Of a stretch of DNA of 51,876 bases, positions 25,868 through 34,650 are shown one piece after another. The notes beneath the pieces were generated by a model. It did no database searches and was not told where the DNA came from. It saw only the letters and a list, made by a program, of their open reading frames with translations. How positions within the stretch are numbered: position 1 is the first letter of the stretch; every line of letters begins with the position of its first letter. Source of the DNA: Dyella monticola (GTDB taxonomy: Bacteria > Pseudomonadota > Gammaproteobacteria > Xanthomonadales > Rhodanobacteraceae); NCBI RefSeq assembly GCF_003363155.1, contig NZ_QRBE01000004.1:278847-330722 (forward strand), given 5' to 3'. Made by a program: the position numbers and the translations under genes.

Positions 25868-26928
25868 ATGCCATATCCTAAAGCGCTGAAATATATAAAG
25901 GATTACAGTCCGGCACGGCTACAAACACTAACGTGTTTGATGGAGTCTGAGAGCCCGCATGCGGTCCACGATGCGATCGATGTGCTGGCAGGCAGTCTTT
26001 GGTTCGAGACGCTACGTCATGATCTGCAGCAGACAACCGCTTATGGAGTGGGTAAGCGAGTTCAGCCGCACACGTACCAGTCGCGAGTACAGGGACGTTG
26101 GCCGCAGCACCACAATCTATGGGCGAAGTACGCACGGGCTCTGCATTTGCCCGGCGCCGATACCGTCATGGCCGCTAACCAAGTGGTTCCCAAATCAGGG
26201 GACATACTGACTGGGGCTGTGTGGACGGTCTTGGATACGAGCAAGCCGATGGGTGACAGTGGTGACGAGTTGCTGCGTGGCCTGCACCATGGTGTACAGC
26301 GGGCAGTCTTCAAGCCTGGTCCGTTGGAGTATGGACATTATGTCCGACGGTCCGCTCTCAACTTGCCGTTGAAGCTCCTGGAAAGTCGCCCCGACTTGGA
26401 TGCTGTGGCTGCCACCGTTGTGCTGCTTCGGGAAGCTTATGAGCGTGGAAATCGCTCACGCGCCTTTGACATTGGGCGATCGCTCCATGCCACGCTATTG
26501 ATGGTCGCAAGCTGCATGCCACTTTGCGACATCGCAACGGAGCTTATGGCGTTTTTATCTGGCAGATATTTCCTCTGGCGTCCGACGACGAAGTGGCATT
26601 CGATCTGGATGCCACTGAGTTTTATGCGCAGACGCGGTGCTTCAATCGCGTGCTGCTGAGCCTAGAAGACGATGGACAAATCAAAGCGGTCAACGCTGGC
26701 TCAGAGTGGCGCAAAGTCCTGTCATTCAAATTTGGCTTAGATCTTTTCTACGGATTGGGACCGCGCTTTAAGCTCGTCAAAGATCCCAAGTTAACGAGCG
26801 CCGCATCGAGACAGCTTGTAGGCGAGAACCGTATCGGACGCCATTGGGCCCTTCCTTCGCTACAAAGTGGCCGAGTCCAGCGACTGATTCCGGATGAGAT
26901 TGCGGCCCAGATGGCATCCATAGGCTGA
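25868..26928 (+). pseudogene. Unrecognised gene broken by a frameshift
   Basis: The ATG at 25868 opens MPYPKALKYIKDYSPARLQT and stays open to 26659. The sequence makes protein-like sense up to LSGRYF (about 26570), after which the other frame gives the plausible continuation PLASDDEVAFDLDATEFYAQ to the stop at 26928. Adding one T to the TTT of TATTTCCTC joins them into a protein of about 353 aa. I recognise no domain; the joined product is rich in charged helices. GC is lower than in neighbouring core genes, and it sits between an IS21 element and an IS-end-like repeat, so it is probably decayed cargo. Confidence 0.55.
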
Positions 26929-26966
26929 CGGCAATGCTGTCCAGAACCAGCGCGGGTGCCAGCATT

Positions 26967-26985
26967 AACCGGAATACGTGACCAG
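26967..26985. repeat. IS-end-like repeat, partner of 15658-15676
   Basis: AACCGGAATACGTGACCAG matches the reverse complement of 15658-15676 at 17 of 19 positions. A further ACCGGCAC follows at 26991. It probably marks the edge of the decayed mobile patch just before the ars genes. Confidence 0.45.
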
Positions 26986-27053
26986 CTCAAACCGGCACGG
27001 TGTTCATTCGTAACCAGCACCCGCAGTTATCTGCAATCTTTGGATAGATCGGG

Positions 27054-27425
27054 CTAAGAGGCCGACACCTTTGGCTGCGTTTTTTTGGCAGCGGCCTTGG
27101 TTGGCTTGCAAGACGTCGAACCCACCGCGCAATGTGCTTTGCTTTGACTACAGCAATTGTCAGTCAAATAACCGATCAGACCGTTCATCGCTTCGATCAC
27201 CGGGGTGTAATAGATAAAGCGCCCATCCTGTTCACTGGTTACCAGGCCTGCGTGAGAGAGCTCTTTGAGGTGGAAAGAGAGCGTCGCGTTGGCAAGCCCC
27301 AGTTTTTCTGCGATCACGCTGGCGGCAAGACCCTCTGGGGCGTGCTCAATCAGCAGCCGATACACCGCCAATCGCGATTCTTGCGCGAGCGCTGAAAGGA
27401 TCATGATGGCTTGTTTGGTCTGCAT
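27054..27425 (-). CDS. arsR: ArsR-family arsenic-responsive repressor
   Basis: 123 aa. Winged HTH at residues 10-80 (ALAQESRLAVYRLLIEH, then ANATLSFHLKELSHAGLV and the wing DGRFIYYTP). As(III)-binding cysteines are not in the classical helix-3 position but C-terminal: Cys91, Cys92, Cys99 and Cys106. This resembles the Acidithiobacillus-type ArsR with a separately evolved site. It should repress the ars genes until As(III) binds. Transcribed in the same direction as acr3 and arsC but downstream of them, 85 bp away, so it is not the promoter-proximal gene of the cluster. Confidence 0.93.
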   Translation of the reverse strand: MQTKQAIMILSALAQESRLAVYRLLIEHAPEGLAASVIAEKLGLANATLSFHLKELSHAGLVTSEQDGRFIYYTPVIEAMNGLIGYLTDNCCSQSKAHCAVGSTSCKPTKAAAKKTQPKVSAS

Positions 27426-27510
27426 GATGGTGATTGAACTATTCGGATAAAAAATGTGAGGAGGCGCAAGCGCAGTGTAATACGTTGAATTGACCTTTCG
27501 CGCTCTCCAC

Positions 27511-28590
27511 TTACGCCGTTCGCGTCTCGTACCAACCCTTGCTGACGGTGACGATACGGACCACCGAAAGCATCACCGGCACTTCAATCAGGACGCCCAC
27601 GACGGTTGCCAATGCAGCGCCGGAATGCACGCCGAACAAACCGACAGCGGTGGCCACGGCCAATTCAAAGAAGTTGCTTGCACCAATCAGCGCCGAAGGG
27701 GCTGCCACACAGTGTGGGACTCGAAACATCCAATTGAGCACGTACGCCAACCCGGCATTGAAATACACCTGCATCAGGATCGGCACGGCCAATATCGCGA
27801 TCACGAGTGGTTGAGCAAGAATCTGCTGACCTTGAAAACCGAAGAGCACCACCAGCGTCATCAGCAATGCCGTCAGGGAGATGGGGCCAAGGCGACCCAA
27901 AAGGTGTTGAAGCGCTTTTTGACCGCCGCGCGATAACACCACGTGGCGGAGTGCCACGCTGATCAATACCGGCACGACGATGTAGAGCATGACCGACAAC
28001 ATCAGCGTATTCCACGGCACCACGATGGCAGAGATTCCCAGCAGCAAGCCGACCAGCGGCGCAAAGGCAACGACCATGATGGCGTCGTTGACCGCTACTT
28101 GGCTCAGGGTGAAATGGGGCTCGCCGTTGCACAGATTGCTCCAGACGAAAACCATCGCCGTGCATGGTGCGGCGGCCAATAGAATCAGCCCGGCCACATA
28201 CGAATCAAGTTGAGCGGCTGGCAGGTAAACGGCAAAAACATGCCGCACAAAAATCCAGCCCAATAGCGCCATCGAAAATGGTTTGACCGCCCAATTGATA
28301 AACAGCGTTACTCCAATGCCTTTCCACTGGCGACGGACATGTCCCATCGCGCCGAAGTCGATCTTCAGCAGCATGGGAATAATCATTAGCCAGATCAGCA
28401 CGGCCACCGGCAAATTGACCTGAGCCACCTGCATGTGACCGATGGCTTCGAACGTACCGGGCAACAGATGACCGAGCAGCGTACCGGCCACAATGCACAA
28501 CAGCACCCACAAGGTGAGGTAGTGCTCAAAAAAGCCGATTTCCGTGGGCTTTGACGCAAGCTGTGCCACTTCGGTACCTGCCGTGCTCAT
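27511..28590 (-). CDS. acr3: ACR3-family arsenite efflux permease
   Basis: 359 aa with ten hydrophobic spans. The conserved ACR3 cysteine lies in [15 protein letters not shown], followed by the NDAIM segment of the next helix; the late [14 protein letters not shown] motif is also typical. ACR3 extrudes As(III) from the cytoplasm using the proton gradient. Its ATG overlaps the arsC stop by 4 bp, so the two are translationally coupled. ArsC converts arsenate to arsenite and this pump removes it. Confidence 0.96.
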   Translation of the reverse strand: MSTAGTEVAQLASKPTEIGFFEHYLTLWVLLCIVAGTLLGHLLPGTFEAIGHMQVAQVNLPVAVLIWLMIIPMLLKIDFGAMGHVRRQWKGIGVTLFINWAVKPFSMALLGWIFVRHVFAVYLPAAQLDSYVAGLILLAAAPCTAMVFVWSNLCNGEPHFTLSQVAVNDAIMVVAFAPLVGLLLGISAIVVPWNTLMLSVMLYIVVPVLISVALRHVVLSRGGQKALQHLLGRLGPISLTALLMTLVVLFGFQGQQILAQPLVIAILAVPILMQVYFNAGLAYVLNWMFRVPHCVAAPSALIGASNFFELAVATAVGLFGVHSGAALATVVGVLIEVPVMLSVVRIVTVSKGWYETRTA

Positions 28591-29108
28591 GTGAGGTCTC
28601 CTTCCTTATCGTCATCGTCGCCCATCGCACCGATGTGATCGAGCGCGTGTTGCAGTTCATCGCGTGTCATGGACTCGACCGGCAGATTCAGCAGCGCCAT
28701 CAAGCGGTAGGTGATCAACGCATGCGCGTGCTGAAACGCTTGGCTGATGGCGATAGCGTTGCCCTGCACCGCCGCCGGATCGGAGAGGCCCCAGTGCGTG
28801 CGCACGAAATCCCCGAAGAGAACAGGGCATGGCTCTTTCGCCGCGCTGTCGCATACCGTGATCACGATATCGAGCGGCGGCACCCCTTCATCGACGAATC
28901 GATCCCAGGATTTGCTCGACAGGTCTTCCGTGGAGATACCTGCCCTGGCGAGCTCATCCAGGGCATAGGGATTCACCCGTCCCGCGGGCTGACTGCCCGC
29001 GCTGAACGCCTCAAACCGCCCGTTGCCCAGATGATTGAGCGTGGCTTCGGAGAGGATGCTGCGGGCGGAGTTGCCCGTACAAATGAAGAGAACACGACAG
29101 GGGTGCAT
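28587..29108 (-). CDS. arsC: Thioredoxin-coupled arsenate reductase (LMW-PTP fold)
   Basis: 173 aa. The CX5R loop is Cys10-TGNSA-Arg16-Ser, the low-molecular-weight phosphatase signature. Two more cysteines (in [11 protein letters not shown]) match the redox relay of thioredoxin-linked ArsC enzymes, and SDPAAV carries the general-acid Asp. It reduces arsenate to arsenite in the cytoplasm. First gene of the minus-strand ars unit, overlapping acr3 by 4 bp. The C-terminus has an extra acidic tail (GDDDDKEGD). It is divergent from arsH with a 96-bp intergenic region holding a candidate ArsR operator. Confidence 0.95.
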   Translation of the reverse strand: MHPCRVLFICTGNSARSILSEATLNHLGNGRFEAFSAGSQPAGRVNPYALDELARAGISTEDLSSKSWDRFVDEGVPPLDIVITVCDSAAKEPCPVLFGDFVRTHWGLSDPAAVQGNAIAISQAFQHAHALITYRLMALLNLPVESMTRDELQHALDHIGAMGDDDDKEGDLT

Positions 29109-29144
29109 GGAATCGTGGGTCCGAGGATGGATGTCAGGGTTTCC

Positions 29145-29177
29145 ATTCTATATTTCCATAATGATAGAATTATGGAA
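29145..29177. promoter_or_regulatory. Nested inverted repeats between arsC and arsH
   Basis: TTCCATAAT (29154-29162) pairs with ATTATGGAA (29169-29177), and overlapping it ATTCTAT (29145-29151) pairs with ATAGAAT (29164-29170). The AT-rich, doubly symmetric block lies in the divergent arsC-arsH promoter and is the best candidate ArsR operator. It also argues against an arsH start at 29172, which would lie inside it. Confidence 0.6.
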
Positions 29178-29204
29178 GCGATGCAACCGGACCCAGGCCG
29201 CCTT

Positions 29205-29795
29205 ATGTCCCTCCCCGATCTGCCGCACGTGAGCACTGAATTACTCGATAGCCCCAGCGCGGAAAAGCTGTCGCTGCCATCGAGTTCCACCCATGCGCCA
29301 CGCATCCTGATCCTGTACGGCTCGTTGCGGCCCCAGTCCTTCAGCCGAAAACTGGCGCTTGAGGCTGAGCGCATTCTTCGACACTTCGGTGCGGAGACGC
29401 GTGTGTTCGACCCACACGAACTGCCGATGCTCGACAGCGTGCCAGCCAGCCATGCCAAGGTGCAGGAGTTGCGCGCGCTGTCGTTGTGGTCGGAAGGCCA
29501 GGTCTGGGTCAGCCCTGAACGCCATGGCTCCGTCACTGGCGTGTTCAAAAACCAGATCGACTGGTTGCCGCTTGAAGAAGGCAATGTTCGGCCCACGCAA
29601 GGGCGAACGCTGGCTGTGATGCAGGTCAGTGGCGGTTCGCAATCCTTCAATGTGGTCAATGCGCTGCGCGTGCTTGGCCGTTGGATGCGGAGGGTGACCA
29701 TCCCGAATCAATCGTCGGTGGCCAAGGCCTGGCAGGAATTCGACGAGAACGGCCGGATGAAACCGTCGCCGTTCTACGATTTATCGCCTCACTGA
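29205..29795 (+). CDS. arsH: ArsH-type NADPH:FMN oxidoreductase, C-terminally short
   Basis: 196 aa from the ATG at 29205 ([11 protein letters not shown]), chosen because earlier in-frame starts (29172, 29181) are in or next to the operator block. Flavodoxin-like core with [20 protein letters not shown] (FMN phosphate loop), [19 protein letters not shown] and [20 protein letters not shown]. ArsH oxidises trivalent organoarsenicals and protects against oxidative stress. The usual enzyme is about 230-240 aa; here it stops right after KPSPFYD with LSPH, so the last helix of about 30 residues is missing. The last 15 bp overlap the convergent membrane-protein gene. Activity is uncertain. Confidence 0.88.
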   Translation: MSLPDLPHVSTELLDSPSAEKLSLPSSSTHAPRILILYGSLRPQSFSRKLALEAERILRHFGAETRVFDPHELPMLDSVPASHAKVQELRALSLWSEGQVWVSPERHGSVTGVFKNQIDWLPLEEGNVRPTQGRTLAVMQVSGGSQSFNVVNALRVLGRWMRRVTIPNQSSVAKAWQEFDENGRMKPSPFYDLSPH

Positions 29796-30638
29796 GTGAT
29801 TTGCTGACGTCTCGAATGTGCGCAGATGGTAAATCCGCCCGATGTGATGGGCGCCCACCCAGCCACCCAAGGTGGCAGCGATCAAGCCAAGCAGGACGCT
29901 GGCAAAACCGATCCACAGTGCAGTGGCGACGTTGTGGGCCATGCGATCGGCGCGACGCTTCATGTCCAGTTGGGCGGCCTGGGCATCCGCGGCGATGGAT
30001 GCCACGATGCCTGCGCCATCAGCGGTGCTGGTTCGATTGGACGCTGCGAACAAAGTGGCGGCGGCAGCATTGTTGCCGCTGAGCAGCGCGGCAACGATGG
30101 AGTCGGCGGTCTGTCGGTCGCGTGTGGTGAGCCGGGCTTGAACATCCGCTTGCAGTACGGCGAGCGATGCACCGCCCGGTGCTCCCGCTGCACCCGCTGC
30201 GAGCCCTGCCGGCATGGGCATACCTTGGGGTGGCCCCATACCCGGTCCCATGGGTCTGCCTCCGCGATGCATGGCACCAAGCCCTAACGCCAGCCACAGG
30301 AACACGACCGTGACGGAAAGGCCCCACACGGTCACGCCGTGCAGGCTTCCGATCGTGCGGTCGTCATGCGCCGCAAACCAGCTGGCGAACATGCCGCCCA
30401 GCCATAGCGACACGATCCAGGTCAGTACCATCCAGATGGCTGTACCGATGCCGATGCCTCTGGCGCTTGCCGGCGCATTCCACGCATCGAACGCTGAAAA
30501 TCCCATCGCGAGGCCGCCCACATAAAGCAACACCGCGATGCCCGTCGCCACCAGCCAACCGGCAAAAATGGCGCGAAAGCTCATCGCTGCCAGCGGGCTT
30601 CCTGCACGTTCTGTCTGAGCTACCAGCACATCGACCAT
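29781..30638 (-). CDS. Membrane protein, unrecognised
   Basis: 285 aa from the ATG at 30638, which has AGGAGAAT immediately upstream; the frame extends to 30686 without support. Four hydrophobic spans: about 20-45 ([20 protein letters not shown]), 60-85 ([20 protein letters not shown]), 100-125 ([20 protein letters not shown]) and 240-265 ([20 protein letters not shown]). Between spans 3 and 4 lies a Gly/Pro/Met-rich loop ([20 protein letters not shown]) and an alanine-rich soluble segment. This architecture recurs in proteobacterial membrane proteins of unknown role. Probably paired with the 44-aa membrane protein 34 bp upstream. Confidence 0.75.
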   Translation of the reverse strand: MVDVLVAQTERAGSPLAAMSFRAIFAGWLVATGIAVLLYVGGLAMGFSAFDAWNAPASARGIGIGTAIWMVLTWIVSLWLGGMFASWFAAHDDRTIGSLHGVTVWGLSVTVVFLWLALGLGAMHRGGRPMGPGMGPPQGMPMPAGLAAGAAGAPGGASLAVLQADVQARLTTRDRQTADSIVAALLSGNNAAAATLFAASNRTSTADGAGIVASIAADAQAAQLDMKRRADRMAHNVATALWIGFASVLLGLIAATLGGWVGAHHIGRIYHLRTFETSANHSVRR

Positions 30639-30672
30639 GGTTATTCTCCTCGACCGTTCACAGGACGATGCA

Positions 30673-30807
30673 TCAGGCGCATCCACGTATTAGCGCAATG
30701 ACAATCAAGATAGGCAGCGGCACGCCCAACAGCCACAACAGTACGTAACCAATGCCACCTTTCTGGCGCCGCGCAACGCTGGTCGCTGGATCGGATTTGT
30801 CGTGCAT
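30673..30807 (-). CDS. 44-aa single-span membrane protein
   Basis: From the ATG at 30807: a polar N-terminus MHDKSDPATSVARRQKGGIG, then one hydrophobic helix (YVLLWLLGVPLPILIVIALI) and a terminal RGC. Short proteins with a GGIGYVLLWLLG-like helix are widespread in proteobacteria but uncharacterised. It lies directly upstream of the four-span membrane gene on the same strand (34 bp) and may be co-expressed. The longer open frame to 30876 has no supported start. Confidence 0.7.
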   Translation of the reverse strand: MHDKSDPATSVARRQKGGIGYVLLWLLGVPLPILIVIALIRGCA

Positions 30808-31025
30808 GGAAGTGTCCTCTGCGAAGGGTCCTGCGCGAAATGCGTGGGCGCCGGCGGCCGTTGAGCTTGAGGACAACTATTTACGGCGCGCCGTTACCGG
30901 GCTGTGAGGCATTCCCCTCCGTGATGTGCATTGCCGCGCGCGTTCACGCACAGGCGACATATGCGTTGCGCGCCTTATGCCGATCTGATGAAGAAACAGT
31001 GTGGGCAGTCCACGGAGGAGCGTCC
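30808..31025. other. Intergenic, nothing recognised
   Basis: About 218 bp between the 44-aa membrane protein and the secreted paralogue. The open frames here are mutually exclusive with, or continuations of, the flanking genes and have no recognisable content. Confidence 0.5.
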
Positions 31026-32231
31026 CTACTTGGTGGGCAATTGAATGCCATCGAGGTCAGGAAGCCGCATCATCAGGCCCCAGCCGAAATGCTGTGCGCC
31101 TGCGCCAAAGTTATCATCCAGCAGCACGTCGATCTCGTTCCGGCCTTTTTTCAAGGGCAAATCAAACGCTCCGTTGTCGAGCGATAGTCGACCATCTGGC
31201 GTCTTGCTTGCGGCCGGAATGCCGTAGAGATTCTTGTCGGCGTAGACCAGCTTGCCGTTTACGAAGACCCACGCTTCGCGTGTCCATCCGATCGAAACGT
31301 GTTTGACCTGTGCATGCTCGGACATCACCACTGTCTTGAGCCATGCCGCAATGATCGCGTTCCCTTTTTGCGACTCGCCCAGGGCTGCCGTCACGTTGAC
31401 AAGGCCGGTTGGATCGGCATGCAACACGTGCTTGAACGCCTCCGCAGCGGGAAGGGATTCAATCGATGGGGCGATGCCTGTCTTCTCACTTAACCTCGCA
31501 TCGAAGGTGGATGGCATCGTGAATGCGTTCGCCGCCAGCCAGCGCGTGATGAAGTGGGCGTCGCCTGAGGCGGCACTCGATGAACGCTCTGGCGTATCGG
31601 TAGGGGCGGCCGGGGTAATCGTCAGATGCGCGTAGGAGGCCGGTCCATGAAGCTTGATCGCGCCGCTGTCGAATGCGCCAGCGAGACGATGGCCGCGTGG
31701 CGCAGATACCGGCACGCCGTTAACCCAAACGTGCATGGATCGACCCTTCACGGATAGCTTGACGTGATTCCAGGTGTTGGCACTAAAAGGCGCTCGCGCC
31801 TGGTTGTCGCCAAATAAATCCCATTCAAAGATACCGTGGTCGATTCGCATGTACTGAACACAATCATCCGACGTTGCACAGTCGGCGGAAGGTCGGAAGT
31901 AAAGCGCATCCCCCGTATTACCTCGCATATGAAACGTCAGGCCGACGTTGCCGCCCGGCGACTTCATATCGAATTCGATCGTGCCGCTGGAAAAAGTCGT
32001 TGCGTTGAGCTCGGCACTGCCTCCCTGGGCGATAACGATGGCGCTTTTATCGGCCAGGAATGTAACGTTTCCTTTGGTCGTCCAGGCACTCGCGATCATG
32101 GGTGCTGTGCTCGCAGCACGGTCGGCGGCTTTCAGCGGCGCGGTCGAGGCAAGCGCAAGTACAGCAGCAATACTCAGCCTGAGAGGCCACGCTCGGAAAG
32201 AAATGCGCGGCGCAAATGGGACACGATGCAT
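31026..32231 (-). CDS. Secreted concanavalin-like protein, paralogue A
   Basis: 401 aa with a signal peptide (hydrophobic SIAAVLALASTAPLKA, cleavage near 36). Residues 45-210 look like a jelly-roll laminin-G/3-keto-disaccharide-hydrolase-type domain: SSGTIEFDMKSP, a two-cysteine hairpin SADCATSDDCVQYM, NTWNHVKLSVKGRSMHVWVN. The second half has a matching beta-rich domain (VKHVSIGWTREAWVFVNGKL, TPDGRLSLDNGAFDLPLKKG). The same motifs in the same order occur in the plus-strand protein at 34651, so they are paralogues. It lies 158 bp downstream of the LytTR response regulator on the same strand. Likely a periplasmic or secreted glycan-binding or hydrolytic protein; no catalytic residues assigned. 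Confidence 0.8.
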   Translation of the reverse strand: MHRVPFAPRISFRAWPLRLSIAAVLALASTAPLKAADRAASTAPMIASAWTTKGNVTFLADKSAIVIAQGGSAELNATTFSSGTIEFDMKSPGGNVGLTFHMRGNTGDALYFRPSADCATSDDCVQYMRIDHGIFEWDLFGDNQARAPFSANTWNHVKLSVKGRSMHVWVNGVPVSAPRGHRLAGAFDSGAIKLHGPASYAHLTITPAAPTDTPERSSSAASGDAHFITRWLAANAFTMPSTFDARLSEKTGIAPSIESLPAAEAFKHVLHADPTGLVNVTAALGESQKGNAIIAAWLKTVVMSEHAQVKHVSIGWTREAWVFVNGKLVYADKNLYGIPAASKTPDGRLSLDNGAFDLPLKKGRNEIDVLLDDNFGAGAQHFGWGLMMRLPDLDGIQLPTK

Positions 32232-32248
32232 GATGATTTATGTGGCTG

Positions 32249-32261
32249 GCGGCGTATGCCG
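32249..32261 (-). promoter_or_regulatory. 13-bp motif shared by both paralogue promoters (copy 1)
   Basis: CGGCATACGCCGC on the minus strand, 18 bp upstream of paralogue A. The identical 13-mer occurs 35 bp upstream of paralogue B (34604-34616). Candidate operator or shared 5' leader element. Confidence 0.45.
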
Positions 32262-32389
32262 GAGTAGCCAACATAGGCATTGATGTGCCGAATGAACCCT
32301 GCAAATGTTGTCAACTGGACTGGCTACGTGGCGAAACGGCCAGACGTGCATCCCAGCGGCGGGTACCCGCTCGTGTCGGCGAGGCCAAA

Positions 32390-33169
32390 CTACAACGACT
32401 GCCCGAGCCTGGCCTCAAGCAACGGCCGAAACGTGCGGCTGACATGCACGCGTTGACCACCACGCAAGAGCAGATCGAATTCTCCGTGCGTGGCCGGCTC
32501 CAGATGCACAATGCTATCGATGTTGACGACCGTGGAGCGATGCACGCGAACAAAGCGGTGCGGATCGAGCTGCCCGACCAGTTCGCCGAGCGCGGCACGA
32601 TGAATGAGGCGTTCCTTCCCTACGTGCAAGGCAACGTAGACACCAGCGCTTTCGATGCAGTCGATCGATTCGACGCGAATCAGATGGGTCTTATCGCGTT
32701 CGCGGATAACGATGCGATCGAGAAATGGCCTGTCCACGCGGCGGCTGTCCAGCAGCGTGAGCACTGACTGACCGAACTCGCGCACGTGCCTGTCGTTCAG
32801 GCGTGTTTTTGCGCGGGAGAACGCCGCTTCCATGCGTTCATCGCCGTAGGGCTTGAGCACATAATCAATGGCCGCCGACTCGAATGCGCGCACGGCATGC
32901 TGATCGAAGGCTGTCACAAAGACCATCACAGGCATGCGCTCGACGCCGATCGTCTCGATCACGCCAAGGCCGTCGAGTCCTGGCATTTTGACGTCCAGAA
33001 AGGCGATGTCAGGCCGCTTCTGCAAGATGGCTTCGACGGCGTCGAGGCCGTTCTCCGCTTCCAGCACTTCGCCAACATCAGGATCGTTGTCCAGCAATTC
33101 GCGTAGACGCTGGCGAGCCGGCTGCTCGTCGTCGACGATAAGAACCCGATACGCCTGTCGCTCATTCAT
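32390..33169 (-). CDS. LytTR-family response regulator
   Basis: 259 aa from the ATG at 33169 (MNERQAYRVLIVDDEQPARQ); the frame continues far upstream but only inside the kinase gene. Receiver domain residues 1-125 with acidic pair Asp13/Asp14, phospho-acceptor Asp59 (AFLDVKMPGLDG) and the conserved Lys in VLKPYG. The C-terminal LytTR DNA-binding domain is at about 155-255 (IVIRERDKTHLIRVESIDCI, HRFVRVHRSTVVNIDSIVHL). The start overlaps the kinase stop by 8 bp. LytTR regulators bind paired direct repeats; the flanking secreted paralogues are the obvious candidate targets. Confidence 0.94.
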   Translation of the reverse strand: MNERQAYRVLIVDDEQPARQRLRELLDNDPDVGEVLEAENGLDAVEAILQKRPDIAFLDVKMPGLDGLGVIETIGVERMPVMVFVTAFDQHAVRAFESAAIDYVLKPYGDERMEAAFSRAKTRLNDRHVREFGQSVLTLLDSRRVDRPFLDRIVIRERDKTHLIRVESIDCIESAGVYVALHVGKERLIHRAALGELVGQLDPHRFVRVHRSTVVNIDSIVHLEPATHGEFDLLLRGGQRVHVSRTFRPLLEARLGQSL

Positions 33170-34298
33170 CGCTTGGCACCTCTGCTGCACGCGTGGGTAT
33201 CGATACGCGAACACGCGTGCCGCCGCCGTCGCGCGGAGCAATCCGAAGACCCGCACCCTCCGTGGGATGGAGCATGGCAATGCGCTCGCGGGTAACGCCA
33301 AGACCCAAGCCCACCCGATCGTCCGTCCAGCCATCGCCAAGCCCGACGCCATCGTCTTCGACCGTAATGCATAACCAGGCATTGTCGATCGTCACCCGCA
33401 CCCAGATGGTGCCGCCGCCCGGTCGCGGCGATAACCCGTGGCGAACCGCGTTCTCGACCAACGGTTGCAAGATCAGACTTGGCACCATGATGTCACGCGC
33501 GGCAGCGGGAACATCGAGGATGACGCGCATGCTGTCGCCGAAGCGCGTTTTCTGGATCGCGAGGTAATGGCCGAGAAATTCCATTTCTTCGCTCAGTCGT
33601 ACTTGCTGCCGACCTCCCGATTCCAGCGAAAGACGCAGCAGATCGCCCAACTGTTCGATCATGCTACGCGCGAGCTTGGGTTGACTGACGACCAGTGACG
33701 ATACGGTATTGAGCGCATTGAAAAGAAAGTGCGGATCGAGCTGCATGCGCAACGCGTTCAAACGCGCTTCGGAAAAATTACGCTCCAGCCGTTCGAGCCG
33801 CAGTTGCGAAGCAAGATAATGCTGGCTGTATTGCACCGCTTGCCAGCCGCCGACCACGAGCAGGTAGACCAGCAGGCTCCACAGGAATCCTCCTTTCAGC
33901 GTGTCATGCATTGGACCGTAGCTCATTGCGTCTGGCCACGCCATGACGCCGACGATGACCTGAAGCACCGCGGCCACGTAGCTTTGAATCAGGGTAAAGG
34001 GAAGGCCAATGACGATATGAATGGCGAGCCGCGTGCCCAGCTTGTTCACGGCGATCGGCAGGTGTCGATCTACCGCGATAATCGCCGGAACCAGCAACCC
34101 CCACGCCCACCACTGCGTCAACGAGGCGCGTAGCACGAACCACCCTGCTGCGTTCGGTGCAAAACGTGGTACCGCGAAAACGACGCCGACGGCCGTCCAC
34201 GCCAGCAGGGAGATGAGCACCAAGCGCAGCCTGGAATAGGAACCGCTTGGCATACGCCGAGCATGATTCGAAATCGGGCGCACCATCATCCTTATCAT
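33162..34298 (-). CDS. LytS/YehU-type sensor histidine kinase
   Basis: 378 aa from the ATG at 34298; the start is uncertain (34286 and 34253 are alternatives, and the open frame reaches 34466 through unlikely sequence). Four hydrophobic spans in the first 160 residues form the membrane sensor. The His_kinase domain has the phospho-acceptor in LDPHFLFNALN, followed by a GHKL ATPase with N (LVENAVRHGLSP), G1 (EDDGVGLG) and G2 (GLGVTRERIAMLHP) boxes. It phosphorylates the LytTR regulator encoded by the overlapping downstream gene. The signal is unknown; neighbours suggest a cell-envelope or glycan cue. Confidence 0.93.
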   Translation of the reverse strand: MIRMMVRPISNHARRMPSGSYSRLRLVLISLLAWTAVGVVFAVPRFAPNAAGWFVLRASLTQWWAWGLLVPAIIAVDRHLPIAVNKLGTRLAIHIVIGLPFTLIQSYVAAVLQVIVGVMAWPDAMSYGPMHDTLKGGFLWSLLVYLLVVGGWQAVQYSQHYLASQLRLERLERNFSEARLNALRMQLDPHFLFNALNTVSSLVVSQPKLARSMIEQLGDLLRLSLESGGRQQVRLSEEMEFLGHYLAIQKTRFGDSMRVILDVPAAARDIMVPSLILQPLVENAVRHGLSPRPGGGTIWVRVTIDNAWLCITVEDDGVGLGDGWTDDRVGLGLGVTRERIAMLHPTEGAGLRIAPRDGGGTRVRVSIPTRAAEVPSDE

Positions 34299-34379
34299 TC
34301 TCGCAGAACGCACGTGCCATCCTACACGGACGCATCGACCACGCCCACCTACGCGACGCGCGCTCGATGGATTCACAAC

Positions 34380-34398
34380 GGAAAAATATAGTTTTTCC
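34380..34398. promoter_or_regulatory. AT-rich 7-bp-arm palindrome upstream of kinase gene
   Basis: GGAAAAA (34380-34386) and TTTTTCC (34392-34398) flank TATAG. It lies about 80-100 bp upstream of the kinase start and may be a promoter or operator element of the two-component operon. Confidence 0.35.
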
Positions 34399-34504
34399 AA
34401 CGGGTATATCCGCGTAAATGTTACGAACTGGCCCAGGGACATCCTCAAACGGTCAAATGTCGACACCGAGCAGATGATGGGTGCCGCTCCTTATTTTAAG
34501 CGTA

Positions 34505-34518
34505 GTGACGATCGTCAC
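34505..34518. promoter_or_regulatory. Perfect 14-bp palindrome in the divergent region
   Basis: GTGACGATCGTCAC is exactly self-complementary. It lies in the region shared by the kinase operon (leftward) and paralogue B (rightward), so it may be an operator for either. Confidence 0.45.
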
Positions 34519-34603
34519 CTTGGCTTCGAAAACCCAATCGGCGCGCGGATTTTCCATCTCGATACGCTCTCGATCCGCATCGCATCATCTCGCCGGACGT
34601 CAG

Positions 34604-34616
34604 CGGCATACGCCGC
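34604..34616 (+). promoter_or_regulatory. 13-bp motif shared by both paralogue promoters (copy 2)
   Basis: CGGCATACGCCGC, 35 bp upstream of the GTG start of paralogue B; identical to 32249-32261 on the minus strand. With the preceding G it is a near-palindrome (GCGGC-ATAC-GCCGC). Confidence 0.45.
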
Positions 34617-34650
34617 TAGGCTGTACGCACTCAACGTGTGGTGACTACCC

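Noticed and set aside
28551-29171. N-terminal 200 codons of the frame that contains arsH
   Set aside because: They lie antisense to arsC and acr3 and across the candidate operator; arsH starts near 29205.
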